Shown here one piece after another: positions 1-9,543 of a DNA stretch of 64,000 nt. Origin of the DNA: Photobacterium sp. JCM 19050 (lineage in GTDB: Bacteria; Pseudomonadota; Gammaproteobacteria; Enterobacterales; Vibrionaceae); assembly GCA_001310455.1 (NCBI GenBank), contig BAXG01000014.1:44963-108962 (forward strand). Reading direction: 5' to 3'. A program made the translations under genes and the position numbers. Each line of letters begins with the position of its first letter. Within the stretch, counting starts at the first letter, position 1. The notes under the pieces were generated by a model. It was not told the origin of the DNA. It ran no database searches and saw nothing but the letters and a program-made list of their open reading frames with translations.

Positions 1-743
1 GGCAGGTAGTTAATCATTTCGCCAAAAGCCGGGGCGGAGAAACCAAACTCTATCGCCGGAAGCGGATATTCACTGACCATCCAGCCCACTGCCATAGCCA
101 CCAGCGTTCCCGGAACCATGCCGTAACCGGCGATAACTTTGGCCCACTTGTGTTTGTTGATGTAATCACGGAAGTTCAGGGAGAAAAGCACATAAGCAGT
201 AACCAGGAAGCCGATAATCAGTGAAATCGGGGTATTCGCCAGACGACCGCCCTCACTGATTTCACCACTCAACGCCGCAATACCGGCGCCAATCAGGATG
301 CCCGCCTTGATAGATGCCGGGAAAAGGTTGACCAGCTTACTGCCCAAACGGGTGATTCCAAGAATGAAGAAAATGGCAGTGACAATCAGCTGGAGACCCA
401 TTAACGCGCGGATGGATTCCGGGCCCGGTTCAAAGTTACCCAGGAACAGCAAAACCACCGGGATAGCCGGCGTAATCCAACCCGGCACCATCGGCACACC
501 GAGCAAATTTGGCAGCATAAAACCAATGCCGCACACCACCACGTATGCCAGCGCAACGTCGTAAGGCAGGCCGAGGTATTTTTCCAGCAGCGGGATCATC
601 GCCATGCTGACCACGAACATGATCATCCCTTGAATGGTTTCTGCCATTTCCCAACGGTAATGGACAAACGGCAAGCGAATCTTGAAAGGCCCTGCCGGCC
701 AGTAAGGTTGTTCCTTACCGTGGGAGCGTTTAATGACTGACAT
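1..743 (-). CDS. Putative xanthine/uracil-type (SLC23-like) inner-membrane permease, C-terminus cut by the window
   Basis: Reading from ATG at 743 gives an open frame of at least 247 residues that runs off the left edge. It is very hydrophobic, with several glycine- and proline-rich membrane helices. The stretch PASIKAGILIGAGIAAL resembles nucleobase-transporter (Xan_ur_permease) folds, but the substrate cannot be read from the fragment. The start is supported by AGGAGAAAG just upstream. A textbook sigma-54 promoter lies about 50 bases before the start, and the upstream operon on the same strand encodes a sigma-54 response regulator, so the permease is probably the target of that two-component system. 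The family call is tentative; it could be another multi-helix anion or nucleobase carrier. Confidence 0.6.
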   Translation of the reverse strand, partial: MSVIKRSHGKEQPYWPAGPFKIRLPFVHYRWEMAETIQGMIMFVVSMAMIPLLEKYLGLPYDVALAYVVVCGIGFMLPNLLGVPMVPGWITPAIPVVLLFLGNFEPGPESIRALMGLQLIVTAIFFILGITRLGSKLVNLFPASIKAGILIGAGIAALSGEISEGGRLANTPISLIIGFLVTAYVLFSLNFRDYINKHKWAKVIAGYGMVPGTLVAMAVGWMVSEYPLPAIEFGFSAPAFGEMINYL

Positions 744-791
744 GCTTTCTCCTGTTTGATGTAGGGTTTATGGTTTATTTTTCCCTAACAG

Positions 792-807
792 AGCAACGTC
801 AGTGCCA
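792..807 (-). promoter_or_regulatory. Sigma-54 promoter of the permease
   Basis: On the minus strand the sequence is TGGCAC-TGACG-TTGCT, matching the RpoN consensus with the GG and GC pairs ten bases apart. Transcription would start near 780 and give a leader of about 35-40 bases before the ATG at 743. A short inverted repeat, CAAAC-N9-GTTTG at 851-869, lies upstream and could be an activator site, but that is weak. The likely activator is the NtrC-type regulator at 2273-3622. Confidence 0.85.
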
Positions 808-1006
808 ATGTTAAAAAACTGTACAAATAAGCCAGAACACTCCTGATAAACAAACAATTCGCGCGTTTGAAAATCACTCAAAAGCCCGATGAATAAAGAG
901 GATGTAACAGTGCTGACGTTTGAACGGAATCTGGTCAGACCGGGGAGGATTTGTTAACGCAAGGTAAAGGTGAGTTTAGTGATAACCGAGCAGGAACATA
1001 ACATGA

Positions 1007-1040
1007 GCGGAAAGCGCTCAATAACCTGAGCGATTTCCGC
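1007..1040 (-). other. Strong hairpin at the end of the sensor operon
   Basis: A 14-bp stem with one mismatch (GCGGAAAGCGCTCA against TGAGCGATTTCCGC) and loop ATAACC lies just past the stop codon of the binding-protein gene at 1050. No T-run follows on either strand, so it is not a classical intrinsic terminator. It may be an mRNA-stabilising hairpin, a weak terminator, or part of the control region upstream of the permease. Confidence 0.6.
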
Positions 1041-1049
1041 CCGGAGCGC

Positions 1050-2276
1050 TCAGCGCTCACCGGTTTCAGTTGGTGGGTATATTTTCCAGTTTCCGAGCAT
1101 CCGGGTTGCCGGTGAAAAGCCGAAGTTCTTTATGGTCTCCCCCACCGCCTGGTATTGCATAATTTTGTGGGAATCAGGGTCGATATACGAGCTGAACCCG
1201 GCCGGGTCTTCCGGCAGTGAGACTTGCAAACCGGGTAACACATCCCGAATACCAGGCAAGGTTTTCTCTTCCGCTTTGTGCCAGGCAGCTCCTAGAATCT
1301 GTATCACCGTATACGCATCCTGAGCAATAAACGTGGGGTATCGCTGGGTTTGCCGGAAAAACGCATCGACATAATCGCGGTTTGTTTCCGTCTCAGGCCA
1401 GTTAACATGAGAGCGCCCGGACAACACCAACCCTTCCGGCAGTTTGTCACCCAGCCGGGAAAGCACAAAATAACCGCCACCGGTATCGAAGTTCACAAAA
1501 TGGGTTTTATCCAGCAAACCGGAAAGCTCGGCTTGTTCCAGAAAACTCACCAGATCCCGGGTCCAGTGCCCGCTTACCAAAACATCCGGCGGATCAGCAA
1601 GCAATGCATCTATATAAAGACGGTAGTCGGTTTCCCCAAGCAGGCTGTAGAACTCGTCTTTGATTTGGTAATCCACCCCGTACTTTTTCAGGCTCGCCAT
1701 CATGGTTTGCCAGATTTGGTGACCGTATTCGTAGTCGGGACCAATATAAGAAACCGTCTTCCAGTTCAGCTCAGTTTTCACATCATTAAGGTAACGCGCA
1801 CCGGCATCACTGGACTGGGAAGCGTTATTGTTAAGGTGGAAATACCAAGGGTGACGCTCATCTTCGGTCAATCTTTCCGTGCTGTGTCCTGCTCCCAAAA
1901 ACAGAATTTCATGCTCGCGGGCAAGTTGGGAGACTTCCAGCGCAATGTTTGAATTCACCACCCCGCAGAGCACTTCAACACCCCGGTTAACAAATTGCAG
2001 TGCAATTTCCCGGGAGCGGAATTGCTTGCCCATGGTATCCGCCACGTAAACCCGGATTTTCGGTGCACCCGGCTTGGCCGACAACTTGTTTACCGCCATT
2101 TCCAACGCGACGACAGCGTCATTTCCCCACAAGGAGGATGCGCCGGTCAGCGGATACATGCACCCTACTTCCAGATCTGCTTCTTCTTTCAGCACACCGA
2201 TAACAACCTCGCCCCGCGCAAAAGCGGCAAGTCCCAAAAGCAATAAAGCGAAGACTGTTTTGTTTAGCCGTCTCAT
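1050..2276 (-). CDS. Periplasmic ligand-binding protein of the branched-chain amino acid/amide type (UrtA/FmdD/AmiC-like), probably the sensing partner of the adjacent kinase
   Basis: The 408-residue product has a signal peptide (about residues 1-22) and a Peripla_BP_6 fold of the urea/short-amide group; VGCMYPLTGASSLWGN near the mature N-terminus is typical of that group. No ABC permease or ATPase genes accompany it. Its ATG overlaps the TGA of the sigma-54 response regulator, so it is translationally coupled to a two-component system. The inference is that the protein presents a small ligand to the histidine kinase instead of, or as well as, feeding a transporter. Ligand unknown; urea, amides or other small nitrogenous compounds are guesses from the family. 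Confidence 0.8.
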   Translation of the reverse strand: MRRLNKTVFALLLLGLAAFARGEVVIGVLKEEADLEVGCMYPLTGASSLWGNDAVVALEMAVNKLSAKPGAPKIRVYVADTMGKQFRSREIALQFVNRGVEVLCGVVNSNIALEVSQLAREHEILFLGAGHSTERLTEDERHPWYFHLNNNASQSSDAGARYLNDVKTELNWKTVSYIGPDYEYGHQIWQTMMASLKKYGVDYQIKDEFYSLLGETDYRLYIDALLADPPDVLVSGHWTRDLVSFLEQAELSGLLDKTHFVNFDTGGGYFVLSRLGDKLPEGLVLSGRSHVNWPETETNRDYVDAFFRQTQRYPTFIAQDAYTVIQILGAAWHKAEEKTLPGIRDVLPGLQVSLPEDPAGFSSYIDPDSHKIMQYQAVGETIKNFGFSPATRMLGNWKIYPPTETGER

Positions 2277-3622
2277 GATTGTATTCCCAGTTTTTGCAGG
2301 CGGCGTTTCAGTGCATGGCGCGAAATATTAAGACGTTTTGCTGCATTCCCTTTATGCCCGCCGCTTTCCCGCAGGGCACCGAGAATGAGGCGTTTTTCTT
2401 CATTGGCCAGATGTTCCGTTATCTCACCGACAGGTTCTGCCGGTTGGGAGGCTAAGGTTTCCACCTTATTTTCAGGAAGCTTTTCTGAATATTCGTCAGG
2501 TAACTGTGCCAAAGTGACCTCATTGCCGCCATAAAGGACAGAAAGGCGCTCCACCAGATTTTTTAGCTCACGAATATTACCCGGCCAGTGATATCCAGTA
2601 AGTGTTTCAATGACTTCCGGTGCAAAAGAAACTGGGTCGGAAGTCATTGAGAACGACATGGAAAAATGTTCGAGAAGAAGCGGGATATCATCAGCGCGCT
2701 CAGAAAGCGCCGGCAGCTTTACCGGCATCACATTGAGCCGATAATAAAGATCTGCCCGGAAATTCCCTTCCTCAACGGCGTCTGACAATGAACGGTTGGT
2801 CGCGGCGATGACCCGCACATTGGCCTGCTTTTCATCGGTCGAGCCGACTGGCCGGTAGCGTTGGCTTTCCAAAAAAGAGAGCAACTTGGCTTGCATGGCC
2901 AGGGAAAGTTCCCCTATTTCGTCAAGAAACAAGGTGCCTTCGTTAGCTGCCTCTATCAGCCCGCTACGGGATTTATGGGCTCCGGTAAATGCCCCTTTCT
3001 CGACGCCAAAGAGCTCTGATTCCAGAAGTGCCTCCGGCAATGCCGCGCAGTTCACTTCAACAAAGGGTTTTCCGGCTAACGCGCTCAGCGTATGAATTTC
3101 ATTAGCAGCAGCGGTTTTACCTGTACCGGACTCTCCCAGAAGCAACACAGTCTTTGCCGGGCTTTTGGCGATAAGGGCTAGTTCCTGGCGAAGCTTTTCC
3201 ATCACCGGACTGTTGCCAACAAGCCCTTGCCCGGGAGATTCACTAACCTGGAGGTGCCCCTGCAGCCGGGTTTTCAATGCTTTGATATCAAACGGTTTAG
3301 TAACAAAATCTTTGGCTCCGCGCTTCACCGCATCAACAGCGGTTTTAATATCTCCGTGCGCCGACATCATATAAACCGGGCTGTCCGGAAGCATGGCTAA
3401 CAGTCGCTCCAGCGGGTTTAAGTCATCGCTGTCCGGCAGGCGTAAATCCAGTAATATCACCCCGGGTCGCAGAGCATTGGCACTGGCCAAGCCTTCCTCA
3501 GCGGTATGGGCAATAGCAATTTCGTAACCCGGATCGCGCAGTGCAATTTGCAGGGAACGCGTAAGCGCTACCTCGTCGTCAATAATCAGCAGCAGTGGCT
3601 TCTTGCCCGATTGATTGCTCAT
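2273..3622 (-). CDS. NtrC-family sigma-54 response regulator
   Basis: Receiver, AAA+ and Fis-type helix-turn-helix domains follow in order. The receiver has IDDE near the N-terminus, the phospho-acceptor in ILLDLRLPDS and a conserved KPF. The ATPase has GESGTGKT (Walker A) and the sigma-54-contacting GAFTGA loop; the C-terminus ends in a NISRHALKRRLQKLG-like helix-turn-helix. I prefer the ATG at 3622 (MSNQSGKK), preceded by AAGGATG, over the upstream in-frame start at 3655. The gene overlaps the end of the kinase gene and the start of the binding-protein gene. It should bind upstream of the sigma-54 promoter at 792-807, the only good one nearby. Confidence 0.92.
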   Translation of the reverse strand: MSNQSGKKPLLLIIDDEVALTRSLQIALRDPGYEIAIAHTAEEGLASANALRPGVILLDLRLPDSDDLNPLERLLAMLPDSPVYMMSAHGDIKTAVDAVKRGAKDFVTKPFDIKALKTRLQGHLQVSESPGQGLVGNSPVMEKLRQELALIAKSPAKTVLLLGESGTGKTAAANEIHTLSALAGKPFVEVNCAALPEALLESELFGVEKGAFTGAHKSRSGLIEAANEGTLFLDEIGELSLAMQAKLLSFLESQRYRPVGSTDEKQANVRVIAATNRSLSDAVEEGNFRADLYYRLNVMPVKLPALSERADDIPLLLEHFSMSFSMTSDPVSFAPEVIETLTGYHWPGNIRELKNLVERLSVLYGGNEVTLAQLPDEYSEKLPENKVETLASQPAEPVGEITEHLANEEKRLILGALRESGGHKGNAAKRLNISRHALKRRLQKLGIQS

Positions 3623-5336
3623 CTCGGTCATCCTTATCAACGTTGTATTTTTCATTAAACCTCAGGGAAACCCGGGTGCCTTTGCCCGGCTTGCTGTCAA
3701 AATCCAGAATGGCATGATTGAGCTCTGCAAGACGCAACGAAACAGCGAGTCCAAGCCCGGTTCCTGTGGTTTTAGTGGTATAAAAAGGCTGGGTAACAGA
3801 AGCGATTTGGCGCGAATCCATTCCACATCCGCTATCCTCGACAACAATTTCTGCACCCGTCTCCGTCATATGCGTTTTGAGCGTAATCTCACTGCCGGAG
3901 ACAGAGGCTTCGAGGGCATTGATTAGCAAGTTCATCACAATTTGCTGAATCTGGTTTTCATCAGCCAGCACAGGTGACGTTTTTCCAGTTTCCACTCTGA
4001 GCAAAATCCCCCTCTCTTTCGCCATCGGCGCAATCAAGCTGAAAGCCGGGTGACGACGTTTTCTAGGGACACCGCTTTGCTGTCCGGGTGAGGTGGACGT
4101 GCATAGTCAAGCAACGAGGTTATTAACTGGTTTATCCGGTCTATCTCACCGGTCATCAACGACTGGAGTTCGCGGTCTTCTGCCGAACCCTCAGGGAGCG
4201 CCTGAACGCACACTTTGATGGTCGCCAGCGGGTTCCTGATCTCATGGGCTATGCCGGTCGCAAATTCGCCCCAAACTGCTTTGCGCTCGGCCTCCCCTCT
4301 GGCTAATAACAGAGAGTCGAGATGGTCAGTCATCCGGTTAAATGCCCGAGCCAATAAGGTAATTTCATCATTGCCGGACGTGCTCAGTGGCGCTCGCCAC
4401 TCCCCTTCAGAAACGGCATTGGCCGCCTCGATCAGCGGGAACACACGGCGCCTTACCCGTCGAACCAAGAAATAGAAAAAGGTAGAAACCAGCAGCAACA
4501 CAAGCCCTGCCATCACCAGCACCAAAACACGTTGTTGCTCTTTGGCAAGTATGGGTTCAGGACCGGATGCTTTATGCAGTGACCAACCGGGGGACATTTC
4601 CAGGGTAGTTCCTTCATCAGCTTGATGCCCAATGTTCCGGCCAAGTACGTCAAAGCAGCCGAGCGTGTCGACATTCAGGCAAGAAGGCTGATCAAAATCT
4701 GATGGTGAAAGAAAGAGATAAGCGGTCAAACTGGCAAGCCGAACCTGAAATGCGAGATAACCCGGCACCTTGCCATCCACCGGCGATGCCGGCATGGGTA
4801 TCGCCATCAAGTACCATCGATAAACCGGGGGTGGCCGGTTGCGGCCCGATTAGCATTGCATTGCCAATACGGGATACCGGTAAACTTGAAACAGAGAACT
4901 TGCCCCCTCCCCAGTAGGGAAACCCGCTGGCACTTTGCCCGGGTAAAGCATTGACCAGATTCCAGTCTGCATCAAAAAACAGCGCGCCATAAATTTCCGG
5001 ACGATCGATATCAAAGTAGATAAGGCTGAGGGTCTGAGAGTGTTCCGGCAAGGCATCCGGCGTTTCGAACATGAGGGGAATTTCAGGTAATTCGGATATG
5101 GCTTCTAGAGCATGTAAATGCTGGCGCACAAAGTGGTGCATACTGTTTTGCACCTGGGTCAGATTCTGTTGCGCCCGCTCTTTTGCCATGTCAGCGACGA
5201 GCCCGGCAGTCAGGCGGTCATAAACAAGCACTGTCACAATAAGCGGCACACTGGCAACAAGCAGCGACAACAGGAAAAAACGCCGGACCAGGCTGTTTTT
5301 CCAAAATCCGATAGAAGGTATGGGTCGTGCGGTCAC
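3579..5336 (-). CDS. Membrane sensor histidine kinase, frameshifted
   Basis: About 585 codons from a GTG start at 5336 (ACGGAG upstream) encode one kinase split over three frames. The first membrane helix is just after the N-terminus (about 5225-5290), then a periplasmic sensing region, a second helix at about 4480-4550, HAMP, a HisKA domain with H-box HEIRNP, and an ATPase domain with N-box, DSGCGMD and GTGLGLAV. The frame changes near 4800 and near 4050, but protein similarity continues across both, so indel errors are more likely than loss of function. It is the sensor for the downstream regulator and heads the three-gene operon. The periplasmic domain probably contacts the binding protein encoded at the end of the operon. 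Confidence 0.82.
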
Positions 5337-5532
5337 CGTTCAGCTCCGTCTGAATGAAACCTCATTGGGGTAAAAGGCATGTCTTCCAAATGACCCAATT
5401 ACGGTAACAGTTTCATAAAGCCATCGTAACCAAACTTATGTTTTTAAATTGTTATTCCTCACATCATTTTTATATATCTGCTGATAACAAATGGTGGTTA
5501 AACACGCTTCTGGTGCCCGGAAACCAATATGA

Positions 5533-5557
5533 AAGTGCCGGTATCAAACCGGCACTT
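5533..5557. terminator. Perfect 10-bp stem-loop
   Basis: AAGTGCCGGT and ACCGGCACTT flank a five-base loop. It lies downstream of the discoidin fragment on the minus strand and upstream of the kinase operon. The T-run is weak, so termination is likely but not certain. Confidence 0.5.
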
Positions 5558-5625
5558 CGTTACGCCTTCAATCCATTCAGTGTGCGAAACCTAGACTCTG
5601 GAGCCATCCTGCACACCTTCGGATA

Positions 5626-6030
5626 TTAGTAAATTTCAACTTCAGCCATTTGGAGAACCCTTTGCTGAGGGGTTTCTACCAAGTCTTTTGTCAGGTACTG
5701 GCGTTTTCCGACAAATGCTACATACCTGGCTGAGGTTTTATTAAATTGAATATTTTCCGTGTCGCCAGGATACTGAATCAGAAAAGAGCGTTTTGATTCA
5801 GAGAACATTCCTTCTAAATTGTCTGATTGAGGCTCATTGTCAAACAACAGGACATAGACGTCATGGAGCCCATAGAAACCGTTCCAGCTATGGTCAAGAC
5901 GATTCGAAACCACAATTTCTGACAACGGTTTGGCACTTCCTAAATCGAAGACCACAAAGGGTTCGTCCATTTTTTCCGTTCTGAATACGTTGCTCGTCCG
6001 ATTCACAATGCCGTCATTTAGTTTCGTCAA
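5626..6030 (-). pseudogene. Remnant of a F5/8 type C (discoidin) domain protein
   Basis: The frame of 134 codons encodes only the C-terminal part of a discoidin/CBM32-like carbohydrate-binding domain: ...FVVFDLGSAKPLSEIVVSNR, then a YVLLFDNEPQ block and a final AEVEIY. It resembles the last domain of the fucosidase at 6696-9482 (YVLLFDQLP, SEIVVE). There is no signal peptide, no catalytic domain and no convincing start; the frame opens at a TTG. Immediately upstream is CCTGGGTATA, which resembles one end of the dispersed repeat of this genome, so an insertion may have removed the 5' part. I read it as a decayed glycan-binding gene; a short functional protein is less likely. Confidence 0.65.
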
Positions 6031-6695
6031 TCGACCTGGGTATACTGGCTTTTAATAACCTGATTTTACTAATCATTTATCTCTCCGCACTATCGTCATT
6101 ATGATGATTATTCTTATCGAAGCTGCCCATTCATGTTTTATATATATAATTTAATTTTATATGTAACATGGATATTTATTCCCAAAACGAGACGTGAAGC
6201 ACAATTAAATCAAAGTGAACCTTGAATAAAATACAAAATGAATATGCTCTCATATCATCAAATTGAATATTTCACTCACTGATTCACTGACTGAAAATTT
6301 ATTAACTCAACAGACGTACAAACAGAGTCTTAATGTGCACAACACTTGGAATAATTAAATTCCAAAATAAACATGGGGTTAATAAATGGTGCAGGGAAAT
6401 ACATGGTTTGTTTTGTTGAATTCATCACACAAGAGCACTAACTATTTTTTCAATAGCGCGTTAAGACAAGAGAAATGCTCAAAACTCTGGCGCAATGTAT
6501 ACCCATCTCACAATTTAAATATAAAAATGAATTTCATATTTGCTAATTCAAATTGTATTTATCTATGGTCAAAGAGTTCTTGTGTTACTGAGAACACTTA
6601 CCTTGAGGCGTCTAAATGAGCCCAATAACAACTATAGGTGTCATAACATTTTGATTAACCGGCTTTAATACTGGTCAAGGATGGAATCAAAACAT
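6031..6695. other. AT-rich control region upstream of the fucosidase
   Basis: About 665 bases with no convincing gene; a 77-codon frame at 6386-6619 has no family resemblance or RBS. The stretch is far more AT-rich than its neighbours. The only structure I could pick out is the inverted repeat at 6572-6599, annotated separately. Confidence 0.5.
6572..6599. promoter_or_regulatory. Candidate operator: inverted repeat upstream of the fucosidase
   Basis: AAGAGTTCT, ten bases, AGAACACTT: the arms match at 8 of 9 positions, the size and spacing of a repressor or activator site. It lies about 100 bases before the fucosidase start. The binding protein is unknown. Confidence 0.35.
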
Positions 6696-9482
6696 ATGAA
6701 ACGACTTAACAATTTTGCTCTAGCTGCTATTTTGGCTGGCATTCCGATCGCGCAATCTCAAGCAGCGCCAGCGGAGACAGGTGACCGGAGAAATCTTGCA
6801 CTTGCTGGCTATGCAACACAAAGCTCTGAATATCAGGGAAAATCTGCAGATCGTGCAAACGATGGAATTACTAACGGCAGATATAGTGGCGACTCGATCG
6901 CAATGACAAGCCGTGAATCTGAGGCATGGTGGCAACTCGATTTGAACTCGGTGAAATCGCTGAATGAAATCAATGTATTTTTCCGTTCGGATAACTGCTG
7001 TGGTTCACGCAATGACAATATCAACCTCTATTTTGCAAATTTCGATATGTCAGGCATGAGCAATGCCGAATTGCAATCTAACCCCGGGGTAAAACATTAC
7101 AGTTACACCAATACCCCTGCTGAACTCTCTCAGCAATTGGATATTCAGTCTCGTTACGTGATGATCAAACAACAAGGCACTGAATATTTAGAAATCGCTG
7201 AAGTTGAACTCTTTAACGATGAAACGCTGCCGCCGCTCGAAACGCAAAAGTTTTTGGACCGAAACCGGTATGGCATGTTTATCCACTACAACATGTCAAC
7301 GTATTCTGGAGCTCAGTGGGCGTCTCCAAATGCGAACCCCCGTGCGTTTAATCCCAGCAATCTCGACACAGACCAATGGGCTAAAGTCGCTGCTGATGCA
7401 GGTATGACCTACGCTGTGCTTACGGCTAAACACCACGACGGTTTTTCTATCTGGGACACAGACCTCAACGATCACAACTCAATGGTTTCACCTTGTAACT
7501 GTGACGTTGTAGAGCAATACATGAAAAGTTTCCGTGCCGCAGGTGTTGAGCCGTCAATTTACTTCTCAATTTGGGATAAATATGAAGGTTATGTTCCTGA
7601 TCCACAGGACAAAACCTACCGCGGAAACACTGCCTGGAAACAAAATCCGCGATATTTGAAAAATCAACTTCGTGAACTGTTAACACGTTACGGCACAATT
7701 CCGCTGCTTTGGTTCGACGGTTGGGGTACTTTTGCTGACTACAAATACGTCGAGTTTCAGGGAATGCGGGATTTCATTCGCCATGTCAGCCCGACAACAC
7801 TTATTGTTAACAACGACCGAATCCGTAACCACGAAACCAAAGATATTATTTCTTTTGAAGAAGGTGGACCGATGAAAGAGGTTGATTCAACCCATCCTCT
7901 TACACAGGGTCTGAAATGGATGTACTCTGCACGGGCATCCAACATTTGGTTCTCCTATGGATCATCTGGCATACCAAAACACGACGAGATCATAGCCAAG
8001 AGCGTGGACGCGTTACGTGAATCTCCTAATGGCACTTACCTGCTCAACGTTGGTCCGACCACACATGGAACCATTCCTCAAGTCCACATCGACCAGCTTC
8101 AATCAGTGAAAAAACTGGCTAAACAGATGGAAATCTCTGACAGTTGGATCCCGGGCAAAAACATTGCCCAGAACAAATCCACGTCTCAGAGCTCCACTAA
8201 TGGCGGTATGAAAAGCACCAAAGCGGTTGATGGTGAAAAATCCGGACGTGCAACGTTCTTGGTGAACGGCCAGCGCACTAATAAGGGCTCGCTTGCTCAC
8301 ACAAATTCCGACCAACACCCTTGGTGGCAAGTCGATTTGGGTAATTCCGAGCACGTTGATGAAATTCGTGTCTGGACCCGCCTGGATTCCTGCTGTGAAA
8401 CTCGCCTTGGCACAATCGCGGTACACTGGAGTGATTCTCCTATTACAGGAAACCTTTGGGATAACCAAGGTAATGTGAATGTTACCGAGAATGTCCAGGT
8501 GATTGATACCACTGACCAGGTCGCTGTAAGAGTACCGGTAAATGGTCCCGCCAGATATGTCCGTGTTGAGCGTCAAGATGCCGGTTATCTTGAATTGAGT
8601 GAAGTTGAGGTGCTTCAGTTTGAAAGAAGCCTGACTAAAGGTGCTACCGCGTCACAAAGCTCCACCGCTTATGGTGGCGTCGCACAACGCGCTATTGACC
8701 AGAATATCTCAGGCAACTATGCAAGTCGCAGTGTGACTCACACTGGTGAAGAAGATTCACCATGGTGGGAAGTGGATCTCGGTGACGTGAAAGAGATCGA
8801 CAACATCGGCATACACAACCGTATCGACGGTCAATTGGGTAAGCGCCTCTCGGATGTTTACATACTGACGTCTGAGAGCAGCATGCAAGGCCGGTCTTTG
8901 GACGATCTCCTCGCTGACAGTGAAGTAACCCAATTCTACAAAGATCAGGTACTGAACGAATGGACAGTGGATACCACTGCACCAGCGCGTTACGTCAGGG
9001 TTCAAAAAGCATCGCCAGGGTTCCTGTCGCTTGCAGAGGTGAGTGTTGTTGGCAGACCAGAAATCGGCAACAACCTTGCTCTCAACAGAGACGCATACCA
9101 GATCTCTACTAACGGTGGGAATGACGCTTCAAGAGCCGTTAACGGAAACACTGACGGTAAAACATCCGCAATCACCACAGGCGTGGATGCTCCATGGTGG
9201 TATGTCGACTTAGGTACATCGAAAAGAGTGAGCAAAGTGACCATTTATAACCGCCGCTCTGACCCTACAATGCTCGACAGCGCTTATGTTCTTCTCTTTG
9301 ATCAACTCCCAGACTTGGATGGATCAATGGTGAATAACATCAACAAAGCGAAACGAGCGTTCAGGATTAATGTTGCTGATGATATTGAAGAACTGCATCT
9401 ACCTGGTCACCTGGCACGTTATGTAGTGATTCAGAAAGAATCCAGCAGGCCTCTGGCACTGTCCGAAATTGTTGTTGAGTAA
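6696..9482 (+). CDS. Secreted GH29 alpha-L-fucosidase with four discoidin domains
   Basis: The 928-residue enzyme releases alpha-L-fucose from glycans. It has a signal peptide (MKRLNNFALAAILAG..AQSQAA), an N-terminal F5/8 type C domain (about residues 30-175), the GH29 barrel (about 185-475) and three further F5/8C domains to the end. The barrel carries the GMFIHYN and TAKHHDGF motifs and the nucleophile aspartate in LLWFDGW. I prefer the ATG at 6696 over 6681, because AAGGATGG directly follows the upstream site and serves as its RBS. The frame is intact, unlike many neighbours. Multiple discoidin domains suggest binding to complex fucosylated host or animal glycans outside the cell. A strong terminator follows. 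Confidence 0.93.
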   Translation: MKRLNNFALAAILAGIPIAQSQAAPAETGDRRNLALAGYATQSSEYQGKSADRANDGITNGRYSGDSIAMTSRESEAWWQLDLNSVKSLNEINVFFRSDNCCGSRNDNINLYFANFDMSGMSNAELQSNPGVKHYSYTNTPAELSQQLDIQSRYVMIKQQGTEYLEIAEVELFNDETLPPLETQKFLDRNRYGMFIHYNMSTYSGAQWASPNANPRAFNPSNLDTDQWAKVAADAGMTYAVLTAKHHDGFSIWDTDLNDHNSMVSPCNCDVVEQYMKSFRAAGVEPSIYFSIWDKYEGYVPDPQDKTYRGNTAWKQNPRYLKNQLRELLTRYGTIPLLWFDGWGTFADYKYVEFQGMRDFIRHVSPTTLIVNNDRIRNHETKDIISFEEGGPMKEVDSTHPLTQGLKWMYSARASNIWFSYGSSGIPKHDEIIAKSVDALRESPNGTYLLNVGPTTHGTIPQVHIDQLQSVKKLAKQMEISDSWIPGKNIAQNKSTSQSSTNGGMKSTKAVDGEKSGRATFLVNGQRTNKGSLAHTNSDQHPWWQVDLGNSEHVDEIRVWTRLDSCCETRLGTIAVHWSDSPITGNLWDNQGNVNVTENVQVIDTTDQVAVRVPVNGPARYVRVERQDAGYLELSEVEVLQFERSLTKGATASQSSTAYGGVAQRAIDQNISGNYASRSVTHTGEEDSPWWEVDLGDVKEIDNIGIHNRIDGQLGKRLSDVYILTSESSMQGRSLDDLLADSEVTQFYKDQVLNEWTVDTTAPARYVRVQKASPGFLSLAEVSVVGRPEIGNNLALNRDAYQISTNGGNDASRAVNGNTDGKTSAITTGVDAPWWYVDLGTSKRVSKVTIYNRRSDPTMLDSAYVLLFDQLPDLDGSMVNNINKAKRAFRINVADDIEELHLPGHLARYVVIQKESSRPLALSEIVVE

Positions 9483-9515
9483 AATCACTGCATACAGACA
9501 GAGTTGTTAAATAGT

Positions 9516-9543
9516 AAAAATGCTGCTTCGGCAGCATTTTTTA
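9516..9543. terminator. Bidirectional intrinsic terminator
   Basis: AAAAATGCTGC-TTCG-GCAGCATTTTT, with A and T runs on both sides and a stable TTCG tetraloop. It serves the fucosidase (+) and the convergent sigma-54 activator (-), whose stop codon lies inside it. Confidence 0.92.

Noticed and set aside
1350..1952. 200-codon open frame on the plus strand
   Set aside because: It lies wholly antisense to the binding-protein gene; no RBS or family similarity. A shadow of the real gene.
5438..5629. 63-codon frame on the plus strand
   Set aside because: No RBS and no family; it includes the terminator hairpin.
8103..8576. 157-codon frame antisense to the fucosidase
   Set aside because: Overlaps the intact GH29 gene completely; composition is that of an antisense shadow.
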